NCBI GenBank assembly: GCA_021789795.1
Contig: JAJYJA010000091.1
Location: forward strand, 1 to 9,492
Origin: Deltaproteobacteria bacterium
GTDB taxonomy: Bacteria > Desulfobacterota > Desulfobulbia > Desulfobulbales > VMSU01
Direction of reading: 5' to 3'
Length of the DNA stretch: 9,492 nucleotides
Shown here: positions 1-5,706 of the stretch, one piece after another
Layout: every line of letters starts with the position of its first letter
Position numbering within the stretch: the stretch's first letter is position 1
Made by a program: the position numbers and the translations under genes
Notes under the pieces: model-generated
What the model was told of the DNA's origin: nothing
Seen by the model: only the letters and a program-made list of their open reading frames with translations
The model's database searches: none

Positions 1-215
1 TTAAATGCCTGGGAGGGGCCGTTGGCAATAATGGTGAGATTCACCCCGATGTCCTTGTCCATCGGCTCCCTGATCTTGTTGAACACGTTCTCCACCGGCG
101 CGGCCCCCGCCCCCACCTTGACCTCGTCCGCCAGCGCGGGACAAGCGATGCCAAGCGCGGCCAACACGACTACGACAAACTTAAGCGAACTTGTAATCCA
201 ACGTCTTTTCGTCAT
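1..215 (-). CDS. PstS-like periplasmic substrate-binding protein, N-terminal part (3' end outside window)
   Basis: Only the first 71 codons are present; the gene runs off the left edge. The start ATG at 215-213 has a GGAG ribosome site 5-6 nt upstream. The protein opens with a Sec signal peptide: KRR near the N-terminus, a hydrophobic core at about residues 11-25 (KFVVVVLAALGIAC), then an ALA cleavage site at 27-29. The one cysteine (C25) does not fit a lipobox, so a soluble periplasmic protein is more likely than a lipoprotein. The mature start (VGAGAAPVENVFNKI, later IIANGPSQAF) resembles the first strand and helix of PstS/phosphate-type type II binding proteins. The ligand cannot be told from this fragment, so phosphate is only a guess. 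It probably forms its own transcription unit, with a promoter at 350-379. Confidence 0.65.
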   Translation of the reverse strand, partial: MTKRRWITSSLKFVVVVLAALGIACPALADEVKVGAGAAPVENVFNKIREPMDKDIGVNLTIIANGPSQAF

Positions 216-349
216 CTTTGACTCCTAAACGATAGAGGTTTTGACCGCCCGAGCCAAGGCGCAACCCTTGCACAGGCGGCGATGGAACAAGACGGGGCAA
301 ACTCCCACGCCGTGGTGGACAGAGGCTGCCACCCGCCCCAGGTGTAAAC

Positions 350-379
350 ATCATAGGAGTTTCGATTCCGGCCTGTCAA
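350..379 (-). promoter_or_regulatory. sigma70-type promoter for the PstS-like gene
   Basis: On the minus strand there is a perfect -35 box TTGACA (379-374), an 18-nt spacer and a -10 box TATGAT (355-350, five of six consensus). The predicted start near 343 gives a leader of about 128 nt before the ATG at 215. The -35 box begins only two bases beyond the T-tract of the permease terminator, so termination and re-initiation are packed together. Confidence 0.7.
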
Positions 380-381
380 AG

Positions 382-410
382 AAAAAAAGCATCCCCAGCA
401 ATGGGAGTGC
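382..410 (-). terminator. Intrinsic terminator of the ABC permease gene
   Basis: Read on the minus strand, 410-389 forms a hairpin with stem GCA/TGC, one C-A mismatch, then TCCCA/TGGGG and a TTGC tetraloop. It is followed directly by seven T (388-382). It lies about 90 nt after the permease stop codon and just before the next promoter. It has the form of a standard Rho-independent terminator. Confidence 0.75.
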
Positions 411-498
411 CCCCCAAGTAGCAGACCGCCCCCTTACCGGGCAGGGGAGATTCACCGCCAGCCGCAGCAGGGGCAACGAACGGGGGAACAGCGACGGC

Positions 499-1308
499 CT
501 ACAGGATGTCGGCGAAGTGAGGACGCAGCCGCTTGAAGGCCAGGATGCCGCAGAGCAGCACCAGCCAGGCCACGGCCCAGAAGTAGAGGGTATTGAGAGG
601 ATGGGCCCAAAAGGGCACCCGGTAGAGGAAGCTATCGCGGTAGCCCTGCACGATATAGAACATCGGATTTAGGCAGAGATACCATTGATAGGCCGGGGGG
701 ACGATGTTCTTGTCCCAGAAGATGGGGGTGAGCCAGAAGCCGAAGGTGATGAATATCTGAATCAGGTTGGCGATATCCTTGACAAAGACCCCTAGCGCCG
801 ACAACAGCCAACTCAAGCCCAAGAGCAAAAAGAGCAGGGCCAGGGTATAGTAGCCGGTTTGCAGCCAGAACAGGCTGGGCCGAACGCCGCTCACCCAGAT
901 GATCCCCATGACGATGAACAGGAAGATCAGGTGGATGATGAGGGCGGAGTTGATCTTGACGATGGGCAGGATGGCGACCCGGAATTTGACCTTCTTGACC
1001 AGGAAGGAGTAGGCCCTAATCACCCCGGCAGCGGCCCCCACGCCCTCGGCGAAGAAGTTGTAGGCGATCTGGCCGGTGAACAGGTAAGCCACGAAGGGGA
1101 CGGAGCCTGAGGGCCGCACCTTGAGCCCCAGATTGAACACCGCCCACATGATGCTCATCATGGCCAGCGGCTCGATGAAGGCCCAGATAAAACCCAAAAA
1201 AGAACCGGAATAACGGTCGGTGAAGTCGCGCCGGGTCAGATCGTAGATCTGCTGGCGCCGCTCGTAAACCTCCCGCACAAACTGTATTCCCTCGCCGACC
1301 AGGCTCAT
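499..1308 (-). CDS. ABC-2 type polysaccharide-export permease (Wzm/TagG/KpsM-like)
   Basis: A 269-residue integral inner-membrane protein, the usual size for ABC-2 permeases that export O-antigen, capsule or teichoic-acid chains. The amphipathic N-terminal stretch RRDFTDRYSGSFLGFIW (about 26-42) followed by EPL matches the family signature RDLxxRYxxSxLGxxWxxxxPL. Hydrophobic segments near 36-60, 70-92, 114-140, 152-176, 181-197 and 240-258 fit six membrane spans. The conserved NPMFYIVQGYRDSFLY segment (214-229) precedes the last span. The start ATG at 1308 follows a G-rich GGGGGTAA, a weak ribosome site. Such permeases normally sit next to an ATPase gene (Wzt/TagH/KpsT), but none is here: it is bounded by a terminator on each side. 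It may borrow an ATPase encoded elsewhere. The exported glycan cannot be inferred. Confidence 0.9.
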   Translation of the reverse strand: MSLVGEGIQFVREVYERRQQIYDLTRRDFTDRYSGSFLGFIWAFIEPLAMMSIMWAVFNLGLKVRPSGSVPFVAYLFTGQIAYNFFAEGVGAAAGVIRAYSFLVKKVKFRVAILPIVKINSALIIHLIFLFIVMGIIWVSGVRPSLFWLQTGYYTLALLFLLLGLSWLLSALGVFVKDIANLIQIFITFGFWLTPIFWDKNIVPPAYQWYLCLNPMFYIVQGYRDSFLYRVPFWAHPLNTLYFWAVAWLVLLCGILAFKRLRPHFADIL

Positions 1309-1428
1309 TTACCCCCGCACGATCTTCCCATGTTCTCACCCGGATGCCAAGCCCAAGCAGCGCCTAAAAGGAACTTGCCCCGCCCCGTTAGCACAGCTGG
1401 CTGGGCCTTACGCAGCCCTGACGCTTAC

Positions 1429-1457
1429 GGTTTAGCCGGACAGGACTGACTTGTCAA
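1429..1457 (-). promoter_or_regulatory. Candidate promoter of the ABC permease gene
   Basis: On the minus strand a perfect TTGACA (1457-1452) is followed after 17 nt by TAAACC (1434-1429), a poor -10 that keeps only the TA start and one further A. It lies between the dsrD terminator and the permease, where a new promoter is needed. The leader would be about 110 nt. Confidence 0.45.
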
Positions 1458-1470
1458 CCGACGTTTACCC

Positions 1471-1484
1471 TCCCGCCGGCGGGA
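1471..1484. repeat. 14-bp perfect palindrome upstream of the permease promoter
   Basis: TCCCGCCGGCGGGA is identical on both strands. It lies 13 bp upstream of the candidate -35 box of the permease and 9 bp past the T-tract of the dsr terminator. It could be an operator, or just a GC-rich palindrome. Nothing else in the window repeats it. Confidence 0.4.
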
Positions 1485-1493
1485 CGCAGGCAT

Positions 1494-1523
1494 AAAAAAA
1501 GGCCACAGACAGTCTGTGGCCTT
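1494..1523 (-). terminator. Intrinsic terminator of the dsrABD operon
   Basis: On the minus strand AAGGCCACAGAC (1523-1512) is followed by a single base and its exact complement (1510-1499), then a run of T (1500-1494). Allowing for a minimal loop, the stem is about 10-11 bp. It lies about 65 nt after the dsrD stop and has no competing gene nearby, so it should end the dsr transcript. Because the A/T flanks are symmetric it may also work weakly in the other direction. Confidence 0.9.
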
Positions 1524-1588
1524 AGGTATTGCTGACAAATAGCCCCTACCGAAGGGCTCTCCGCCGGACAAAGAGAAAATCAGTCTTA

Positions 1589-1825
1589 TTAGCCCCGATG
1601 CTCCTCGTCCTTGGCCCGGCCCTTGGCGGCGTACATGGTGGTGCTGCCAGAGGACCAGAAATCCATCTTGCCTTCCTTGACCAAGTCGTTAGCGGCGTTC
1701 TTCACGTCCCGGGGCTTGGAGTCGGGGTCGCATTCGTAGAAGTCCTTGACGTACAGCTGCGGTTTGGCAGCGGTTTGGGCCTTCTTCAGAATGGCCGCCT
1801 TCAATTCCTCTTTGCTCATAGCCAT
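1589..1825 (-). CDS. dsrD: DsrD, activator of dissimilatory sulfite reductase
   Basis: A 78-residue cytoplasmic protein, the same length class as DsrD of Desulfovibrio. The whole sequence fits the family: an N-terminal helix SKEELKAAILKKAQ (4-17), a central DFYECDPDSKPRDVKNAANDLVKEGK region and a terminal WSSGSTTMYAAKG strand. The fold is a small winged helix. Work on the family reports that DsrD does not act as a DNA-binding regulator but stimulates DsrAB sulfite reduction. The start at 1825 has a GAGGAT ribosome site 6 nt upstream; a second in-frame ATG two codons later is less well spaced. It is the third gene of the dsr operon, 100 nt after dsrB and separated from it by a long hairpin. 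Its presence argues for a reductive-type Dsr system. Confidence 0.96.
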   Translation of the reverse strand: MAMSKEELKAAILKKAQTAAKPQLYVKDFYECDPDSKPRDVKNAANDLVKEGKMDFWSSGSTTMYAAKGRAKDEEHRG

Positions 1826-1864
1826 GGTTCGATCCTCATTTGTGGTTAGAAAAAGAGATCGAGG

Positions 1865-1915
1865 CGATTACATGGGCAGCCAGGACGATTCGCTGGCCGC
1901 CCATGCGCGTAATCG
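1865..1915 (-). repeat. Intercistronic hairpin between dsrB and dsrD
   Basis: CGATTAC (1865-1871) pairs with GTAATCG (1909-1915), ATGGGC (1872-1877) with GCCCAT (1899-1904), and GCCAG (1879-1883) with CTGGC (1893-1897). This leaves a 9-nt loop, a 4-nt bulge and one mismatch, giving 18 bp in total. It lies between the dsrB stop (1926) and the dsrD start (1825). On the minus strand a T-rich stretch with five T (1854-1850) follows about 10 nt after the stem, too far for a canonical terminator. It could be a leaky terminator or an mRNA-stabilising structure that sets dsrAB above dsrD. Confidence 0.75.
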
Positions 1916-1925
1916 GATCAGTTTC

Positions 1926-3056
1926 TTACTTGATATGGCTGGTGAACTTGAACTGCGTGGTCGTTCTCCAGGTGTTGTAGGCCAGCCGGTAATCGTCGAT
2001 GCTCTTGATGGTGAACGGGATGTCGCACTTCTCGAAGAACTTCTCCCAGCCGATTCTCTCGGCCCACTCGCCAATACGCTCGTACTTGTGGGCGTCCTTG
2101 GCATAGACATCGACAATCCGCTTGACCACCGAGGTCACCTCCGGCCAACGCGGGGTATTGTTGGGCAGGAAGGGGATGACCAGCTTGGAGAACTTGGGCG
2201 CCGACTTGGAGTTGGAGATCTTGCCGCCCACCAGGATGGCGATGCCGTCGCCCTCCGGATCGGCCAGCGGCATGGCCGGGCACATGGTGTAGCAGTTGCC
2301 GCAGAACATGCAGCGGGAGGCGTTGACCGACACCGACTTCACCTCTTCGCCCTTCTCGTTGGTGGCCTTGGCCGGCTTGATGGCGCCCAGCGGACAGGCG
2401 GCGATGGCCAGCGGCAGCTCGCAGAGACCGGTGATGGCGTCGTGATCGACCATCGGCGGCTTGCGGTGGATGCCGAGGATGGCGATGTCGGAGGCGTGCA
2501 CCGCCCCGCACATGTTGAGGCAGCAGGCCAGGGCGATACGCACCTGGGCCGGCAGCTTCATGGAGGTGAAGTACTCGAACACCTCATCCATGACCGCCTT
2601 GACCACGCCCGAGGCGTCGGTAGCCGGGGTGTGGCAGTGCACCCAACCCTGGGTGTGGACGATGTTGGTGACCCCGGCGCCGGTGCCGCCCACCGGGAAC
2701 TTGTTACCCCGGCTCTTCAAGTCGTCCAGCAGCGGTTGCAGCTTGGCCTTGGAATCGACCATGAACTCGGCGTTGTTGCGGGTGGTGAAGCGCAGGTAGC
2801 CGCCGCAGTGCTTGTCGGCGATGTCGCACATCTCGCGGATATGGTCGATACTAATCAGACGGGCGGAGGCCACCCGCACCGTGTAGCACTCGGCACCGGT
2901 CTCGGAGACGTGCAACAAAACGCCCGGCTGCACGATCTCGTGGTACAGCCACTTGCCGAAGTTGGCCTTGATGACCGGCGGCATGAGCTCGGTATAGTGA
3001 GGGGGGCCGATGTCGGTGATTCTGTCGGCCATTGGATTTTGCGGATCGTAACCCAT
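1926..3056 (-). CDS. dsrB: Dissimilatory sulfite reductase beta subunit
   Basis: A 376-residue cytoplasmic subunit of the alpha2beta2 DsrAB enzyme, which reduces sulfite with electrons passed through [4Fe-4S]-sirohaem and yields a trisulfide on DsrC. The cluster-sirohaem cysteines are visible as C141 and C178, C179, C183 (ACCLNMCG). They keep the same spacing as Cys151/188/189/193 of Desulfovibrio vulgaris DsrB, offset by ten. A ferredoxin domain follows with C221-P and C249-x2-C252-x2-C255-x3-C259-P. The N-terminal GPPHYTELMPPVIKANFGKW segment is typical. All ligands are present, so the subunit should be catalytically competent; in DsrAB only the beta-subunit sirohaem is thought to be active. 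The start ATG has an excellent AAGGAGGT 6 nt upstream. It lies 65 nt after dsrA, in the same operon. Confidence 0.98.
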   Translation of the reverse strand: MGYDPQNPMADRITDIGPPHYTELMPPVIKANFGKWLYHEIVQPGVLLHVSETGAECYTVRVASARLISIDHIREMCDIADKHCGGYLRFTTRNNAEFMVDSKAKLQPLLDDLKSRGNKFPVGGTGAGVTNIVHTQGWVHCHTPATDASGVVKAVMDEVFEYFTSMKLPAQVRIALACCLNMCGAVHASDIAILGIHRKPPMVDHDAITGLCELPLAIAACPLGAIKPAKATNEKGEEVKSVSVNASRCMFCGNCYTMCPAMPLADPEGDGIAILVGGKISNSKSAPKFSKLVIPFLPNNTPRWPEVTSVVKRIVDVYAKDAHKYERIGEWAERIGWEKFFEKCDIPFTIKSIDDYRLAYNTWRTTTQFKFTSHIK

Positions 3057-3121
3057 ATTCGTACCTCCTTGATAAGTAGTAGAAGTGAGACCTGTTATTT
3101 TATAATGTCTGACTCAGCCGA

Positions 3122-4402
3122 TCACTGGGCGTGACGCTTGCGGAACTCGCGTACGTCGCGATCCCAGCCGCCCTCGACCTCTTCCGATTCCCAGAAGACG
3201 TAGGGGTTGGAACGCGGCTCCCTGATGTGCTGCGGGATGGGCTCCACGTTCAGCACCTTCAGGAAGGTGGGCAGGCCGACCCGCTGGATGGACTCGCCCA
3301 CCCGCTCGCGGTTCTTGCCGTTTTCCATCCACCAGTCCCAGATACCCTCGATGAGGTTTACCAGGTCCTCGAACTCGTTTTCCGCGTCAACCTTCATGAA
3401 CGGGATGATCATGGTGGCGAACTGGGCGCCGTCCAGGATCGGGGCCTTGGCGCCGACCAGGATCGTGGCGCCTTGCTCGGCACCCGGGCGCAGGGCGCGC
3501 GGCATGACGTTGATGCAGTGCATGCAGCGGGTGCACTCGGCGTCGTCGATCTTCAGGGTGTCGCCTTCCATGTGCATGCACTTGGTGGGACAGAGGTTGA
3601 CGACTTCCTTCTTGATGTCGAACTTGCCCCAGTCGCGGCCGGAATGGGCGCCGGCATTGGACTTATACTCGCCGCTGAGGTACTTCTTTACCGCCGCCTG
3701 ATCGATGCGGATGTTGTCACGCCAGGTGCCGATGACCGACAGGTCGGAGCGGGCGATGGAGGCCACGCAGTCATTCGGGCAGCCGGAGAACTTGAACTTG
3801 AACTTGTAGGGGAAGGCCGGGCGGTGGATCTCGTCCTGATACTTCATGGTCATGGCGTAACAGACCGCCTGGGTGTCGATGCAGGCCCACTCGCAGCGGG
3901 ACTTGCCCAGACAGCAGGAGGGGGTACGCAGGTTGGAGCCGGAGCCGCCCAGGTCCTGATTCAAGTTATGGGTCAGCTCGTAGAACAGGGGCTCCAGATT
4001 GGGGGTGGTGGTGCCCAGGAGCACCAGGTCACCGGTGGAGCCGTGCATGTTGGTCATGCCGGAGCCGTACTTCTGCCACAGGTCGCAGATGGCCCGCAGC
4101 TTGGCGGTGCTGTAGTACATGCCGGAGGGCTGATTCAGACGGACGGTATGGAAATGGGCGACGCCGGGGAACTTGGTCGGAACGTCGGAATAACGGCCGA
4201 CGATGCCGCCGCCATAACCGAACACACCGACGATGCCGCCGTGCTTCCAGTGGGTGATTTTGTCTCTGTACGACAACTCAAGCTGACCCAGGATGTCCCA
4301 GCACTCGGGCTTGGTCGCGGCCTGGCGTTTGATGTCGGTGACAAAGCTCGGCCATGGTCCTTTCTCGAGTTCGTCCAACAAGGGCGTATCATGCTTTGGC
4401 AT
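3122..4402 (-). CDS. dsrA: Dissimilatory sulfite reductase alpha subunit
   Basis: A 426-residue alpha subunit of DsrAB, partner of the dsrB product. From the chosen start it reads MPKHDTPLLDELEKGPWPSF, the standard DsrA N-terminus, and GGAGGA lies 8 nt upstream; an in-frame ATG at 4453 adds 17 unrelated residues and is rejected. Sirohaem/[4Fe-4S] ligands are C164-x5-C170 (CLGKSRC) and C208-x3-C212 (CPNDC). The inserted ferredoxin domain has C271/C275 and C290-x2-C293-x2-C296. Other hallmarks are HWKHGGIVGVFGYGGG (51-66), TNMHGSTGD (117-125), NAGAHSGRDWGKFDI (249-263) and the C-terminal EPRSNPYVFWESEEVEGGWD. It is the first gene of dsrABD, preceded by a long structured leader and a strong promoter. 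No residue expected for function is missing. Confidence 0.98.
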   Translation of the reverse strand: MPKHDTPLLDELEKGPWPSFVTDIKRQAATKPECWDILGQLELSYRDKITHWKHGGIVGVFGYGGGIVGRYSDVPTKFPGVAHFHTVRLNQPSGMYYSTAKLRAICDLWQKYGSGMTNMHGSTGDLVLLGTTTPNLEPLFYELTHNLNQDLGGSGSNLRTPSCCLGKSRCEWACIDTQAVCYAMTMKYQDEIHRPAFPYKFKFKFSGCPNDCVASIARSDLSVIGTWRDNIRIDQAAVKKYLSGEYKSNAGAHSGRDWGKFDIKKEVVNLCPTKCMHMEGDTLKIDDAECTRCMHCINVMPRALRPGAEQGATILVGAKAPILDGAQFATMIIPFMKVDAENEFEDLVNLIEGIWDWWMENGKNRERVGESIQRVGLPTFLKVLNVEPIPQHIREPRSNPYVFWESEEVEGGWDRDVREFRKRHAQ

Positions 4403-4487
4403 TTTCCGTTTCCTCCTCAGGATCTGAATATTGTTAAAACTGCTCCCCATCACCCTGTTCCCAGGATGAATTAACCGCGACCTAAAG

Positions 4488-4512
4488 ACCGGGGCCCGTT
4501 ACCAGCCCCGGT
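4488..4512 (-). repeat. Perfect 8-bp inverted repeat in the dsrA leader
   Basis: ACCGGGGC (4488-4495) and GCCCCGGT (4505-4512) enclose a 9-nt loop. It lies about 85 nt upstream of the dsrA start codon, inside the predicted 5' untranslated region. No run of T follows on the minus strand, so it is not a complete terminator. It may be an RNA structure or a protein site. Confidence 0.6.
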
Positions 4513-4522
4513 ATCACATAGT

Positions 4523-4541
4523 GGCCCAGCCATTACTGGCC
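4523..4541 (-). repeat. Small imperfect inverted repeat in the dsrA leader
   Basis: GGCC-c-AG (4523-4529) pairs with CTGGCC (4536-4541), with one bulged C and a 6-nt loop. It is the middle of three stem-loops in the predicted dsrA leader and the weakest of them. Confidence 0.4.
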
Positions 4542-4559
4542 GGCACCGCCTTAATCATC

Positions 4560-4590
4560 CCTGAAAATAATGAATGAAGCATTATTCAGG
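4560..4590 (-). promoter_or_regulatory. Inverted repeat at the predicted dsrA transcription start (operator or 5' hairpin)
   Basis: CCTGA (4560-4564) pairs with TCAGG (4586-4590). After a two-base bulge, ATAATG (4567-4572) pairs with CATTAT (4580-4585), leaving a 7-nt loop. With the promoter at 4597-4625 this repeat would cover about +1 to +31. It could be a repressor operator overlapping the start site, or a hairpin at the extreme 5' end of the dsr mRNA. I could not match it to a known regulator motif. Confidence 0.6.
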
Positions 4591-4596
4591 AAATCC

Positions 4597-4625
4597 ACCT
4601 TAGCCACCTGCCAACCCTTTGTCAA
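4597..4625 (-). promoter_or_regulatory. sigma70-type promoter of dsrABD
   Basis: On the minus strand a perfect TTGACA (4625-4620), a 17-nt spacer and TAAGGT (4602-4597, keeping the important TA and final T). An AT-rich tract (CATATTTTTA) lies directly behind the -35 box, like an UP element. This arrangement suits a highly expressed operon, as dsrAB usually is. The predicted start near 4590 gives a leader of about 188 nt. Confidence 0.7.
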
Positions 4626-4717
4626 TAAAAATATGGAGGCAATACGAACAGAAAAATCTTGGCAGTTCTACCCGTATATCTATAGGGTTAGCTATCGACA
4701 ACCACCAAGGTCTCACC

Positions 4718-5473
4718 TCAAGGTTCCCGCTTCCGGTTGATGGCCGCCGCCAGACAGCCGGCCCCGAAGCCGTTGTCGATATTCACCACCGCCAAGCCGG
4801 GGGCGCAGCTGTTCAGCATCGCCATCAGGGCGGCGACCCCGCCCAGACCGGTGCCGTAGCCGATGCTGGTAGGCACCGCGATAATCGGCCTATCCACCAG
4901 TCCGGCCACCACGCTGGGCAGGGCGCCCTCCATGCCCGCCACCACCACCAGCACCGTGGCCTCGCCCAGCAACTGCCGGTACGAGAAGAGCCGATGAATG
5001 CCGGCCACCCCGACATCGAAGGCGCGGGCCACCCGATGCCCCAGGCAGACGGCGGTCAGGCAGACCTCCTCCGCCACCGGGATATCGGAGGTGCCGGCGG
5101 CGAGCACCGCAATCACCCCCCGGCCCCGGTCAGCCTCAACTTGACTGCCCACCAGCATCCTGGCCTGGGCATGGTAGGCAAGCTCAGGCACCTGGGCGCA
5201 GACCTCGGAGGCCTTGGCCGGATCGACCCGGGTGGCCAGCACGGGGTAGCCGTGGCCGAGCATCCGGCCCGCGATCTCGGCGATCTGCGCCGCGGTCTTG
5301 CCCTCGCCGTAGATCACCTCCGGGATCTCGGTGCGCAAGCAGCGCTGATGATCCAAATGGGCGCCGGAGATCACCTCGCTCGGCCAATCCTTTAGCCTCT
5401 GCAAGGCCTCCTCAAGCGACAGTTCTCCAGCCTTGACCCCGGCCAGAATGGCCCGCAACCGTTCCGCTTCCAT
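4718..5473 (-). CDS. larB: LarB, pyridinium-3,5-biscarboxylate mononucleotide synthase (nickel-pincer cofactor)
   Basis: A 251-residue member of the LarB family, related to PurE (AIR carboxylase). LarB carboxylates and hydrolyses nicotinic acid adenine dinucleotide to the dicarboxylated mononucleotide that LarE and LarC turn into the nickel-pincer cofactor of lactate racemase LarA and its relatives. The N-terminal segment (1-60) ends in the typical PEVIYGEGKT. The PurE-like domain shows AGTSDIPVAEE (126-136), DVGVAGIHRL (153-162), GMEGALPSVVAGLV (180-193) and PTSIGYGTGLGG (201-212). MLNSCAPG carries C223, which aligns with the catalytic Cys221 of Lactobacillus plantarum LarB. The ATG at 5473 has GGGGGAG 7-8 nt upstream. 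No larA, larC or larE gene is in the window. The best promoter lies inside the small element at 5552-5706. Confidence 0.93.
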   Translation of the reverse strand: MEAERLRAILAGVKAGELSLEEALQRLKDWPSEVISGAHLDHQRCLRTEIPEVIYGEGKTAAQIAEIAGRMLGHGYPVLATRVDPAKASEVCAQVPELAYHAQARMLVGSQVEADRGRGVIAVLAAGTSDIPVAEEVCLTAVCLGHRVARAFDVGVAGIHRLFSYRQLLGEATVLVVVAGMEGALPSVVAGLVDRPIIAVPTSIGYGTGLGGVAALMAMLNSCAPGLAVVNIDNGFGAGCLAAAINRKREP

Positions 5474-5551
5474 GAAAAGCTCTCCCCCACTTGCCGAGCC
5501 GGGCCCGCCGTGCTAAAAGACACTCGGCCCACCCGCCACGTAATGATTTTT

Positions 5552-5706
5552 GTAACTATCCAGCCGCACCCCATCTGCTTTGTCACCAGCCGGCTCACAT
5601 ACCGAAAGTATAGCTCGCCGACTGGGTTCGCGCATCTGGAGCGCGGCTTATTATAGTTACGGTCCCCAGCCGATGCCAATTCTGCGGCACTAAGCTGGAT
5701 AGTTAC
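5552..5706. mobile_element. 155-bp non-autonomous element with 13-bp terminal inverted repeats (IS66-like ends)
   Basis: GTAACTATCCAGC (5552-5564) and its exact complement GCTGGATAGTTAC (5694-5706) bound a 155-bp non-coding segment between larB and prmA. The flanking 8-mers, TGATTTTT (5544-5551) and TGTTTTTT (5707-5714), match at seven of eight bases, as an old target duplication would. IS66-family elements typically have ends starting GTAA and make 8-bp duplications, so an IS66-derived MITE is the best guess. No transposase fragment is visible. A third, internal copy of the end motif, TATAGTTAC, lies at 5652-5660. The alternative is a regulatory region with repeated operator half-sites. The T-rich flanks weaken the duplication argument. 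Confidence 0.55.
5650..5679 (-). promoter_or_regulatory. sigma70-type promoter directed at larB, inside the 155-bp element
   Basis: On the minus strand TTGGCA (5679-5674, five of six) is followed after 18 nt by a perfect TATAAT (5655-5650). The start near 5643 would give a 170-nt larB leader. The -10 overlaps the internal ATAGTTAC motif, so anything binding the repeated motif would also touch this promoter. Confidence 0.65.

Larger units (their letters stand above)
4403..4717. other. Gene-free leader and promoter region between larB and dsrA
   Basis: These 315 bp hold no credible gene. From dsrA outward they contain its ribosome site, three inverted repeats (4488-4512, 4523-4541, 4560-4590), the -10 and -35 boxes, and an AT-rich block (about 4626-4690) that may serve as an UP element just behind the -35 box. 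I saw no clear terminator for larB here, so some larB transcription may read into dsrA. Confidence 0.7.

Noticed and set aside
241..672. Plus-strand 143-codon open frame at the left
   Set aside because: It has no ATG near a ribosome site, overlaps the permease C-terminus on the other strand, contains the terminator and promoter signals, and its product is unlike any folded protein.
1541..1558. Small AGCCC/GGGCT hairpin between dsrD and the main terminator
   Set aside because: The stem is only 5 bp, with an 8-nt loop and no T-run after it. The strong terminator lies just beyond, so it adds little.
1746..3134. Long plus-strand open frame (462 codons) opposite dsrB and dsrD
   Set aside because: It is antisense to dsrB, which matches its family along its whole length. 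The product is a low-complexity G/V/D/H/R-rich string typical of the complementary frame of a GC-rich gene.
4403..4453. Seventeen-residue N-terminal extension of DsrA from the ATG at 4453
   Set aside because: The extension is unlike DsrA proteins, and the ATG at 4402 has both the canonical MPKHDTP start and a GGAGGA site 8 nt upstream, which would otherwise be inside the coding region.
3131..4474. Long plus-strand open frame (447 codons) opposite dsrA
   Set aside because: It has the same antisense-shadow composition, no ribosome site of note and no recognisable domain, while DsrA on the other strand is certain.
5603..5614. AGTATA/TATAGC boxes as additional promoters in the larB-prmA gap
   Set aside because: No acceptable -35 box lies at a proper distance on either strand. 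The TTGGCA-18-TATAAT pair is far better for larB, and prmA is left without a confident promoter.
5392..5679. Minus-strand 95-codon open frame spanning the larB start and most of the 155-bp element
   Set aside because: It overlaps the certain N-terminus of LarB by about 80 bp in another frame, shows no known domain, and is largely composed of the repeat element and promoter sequence.
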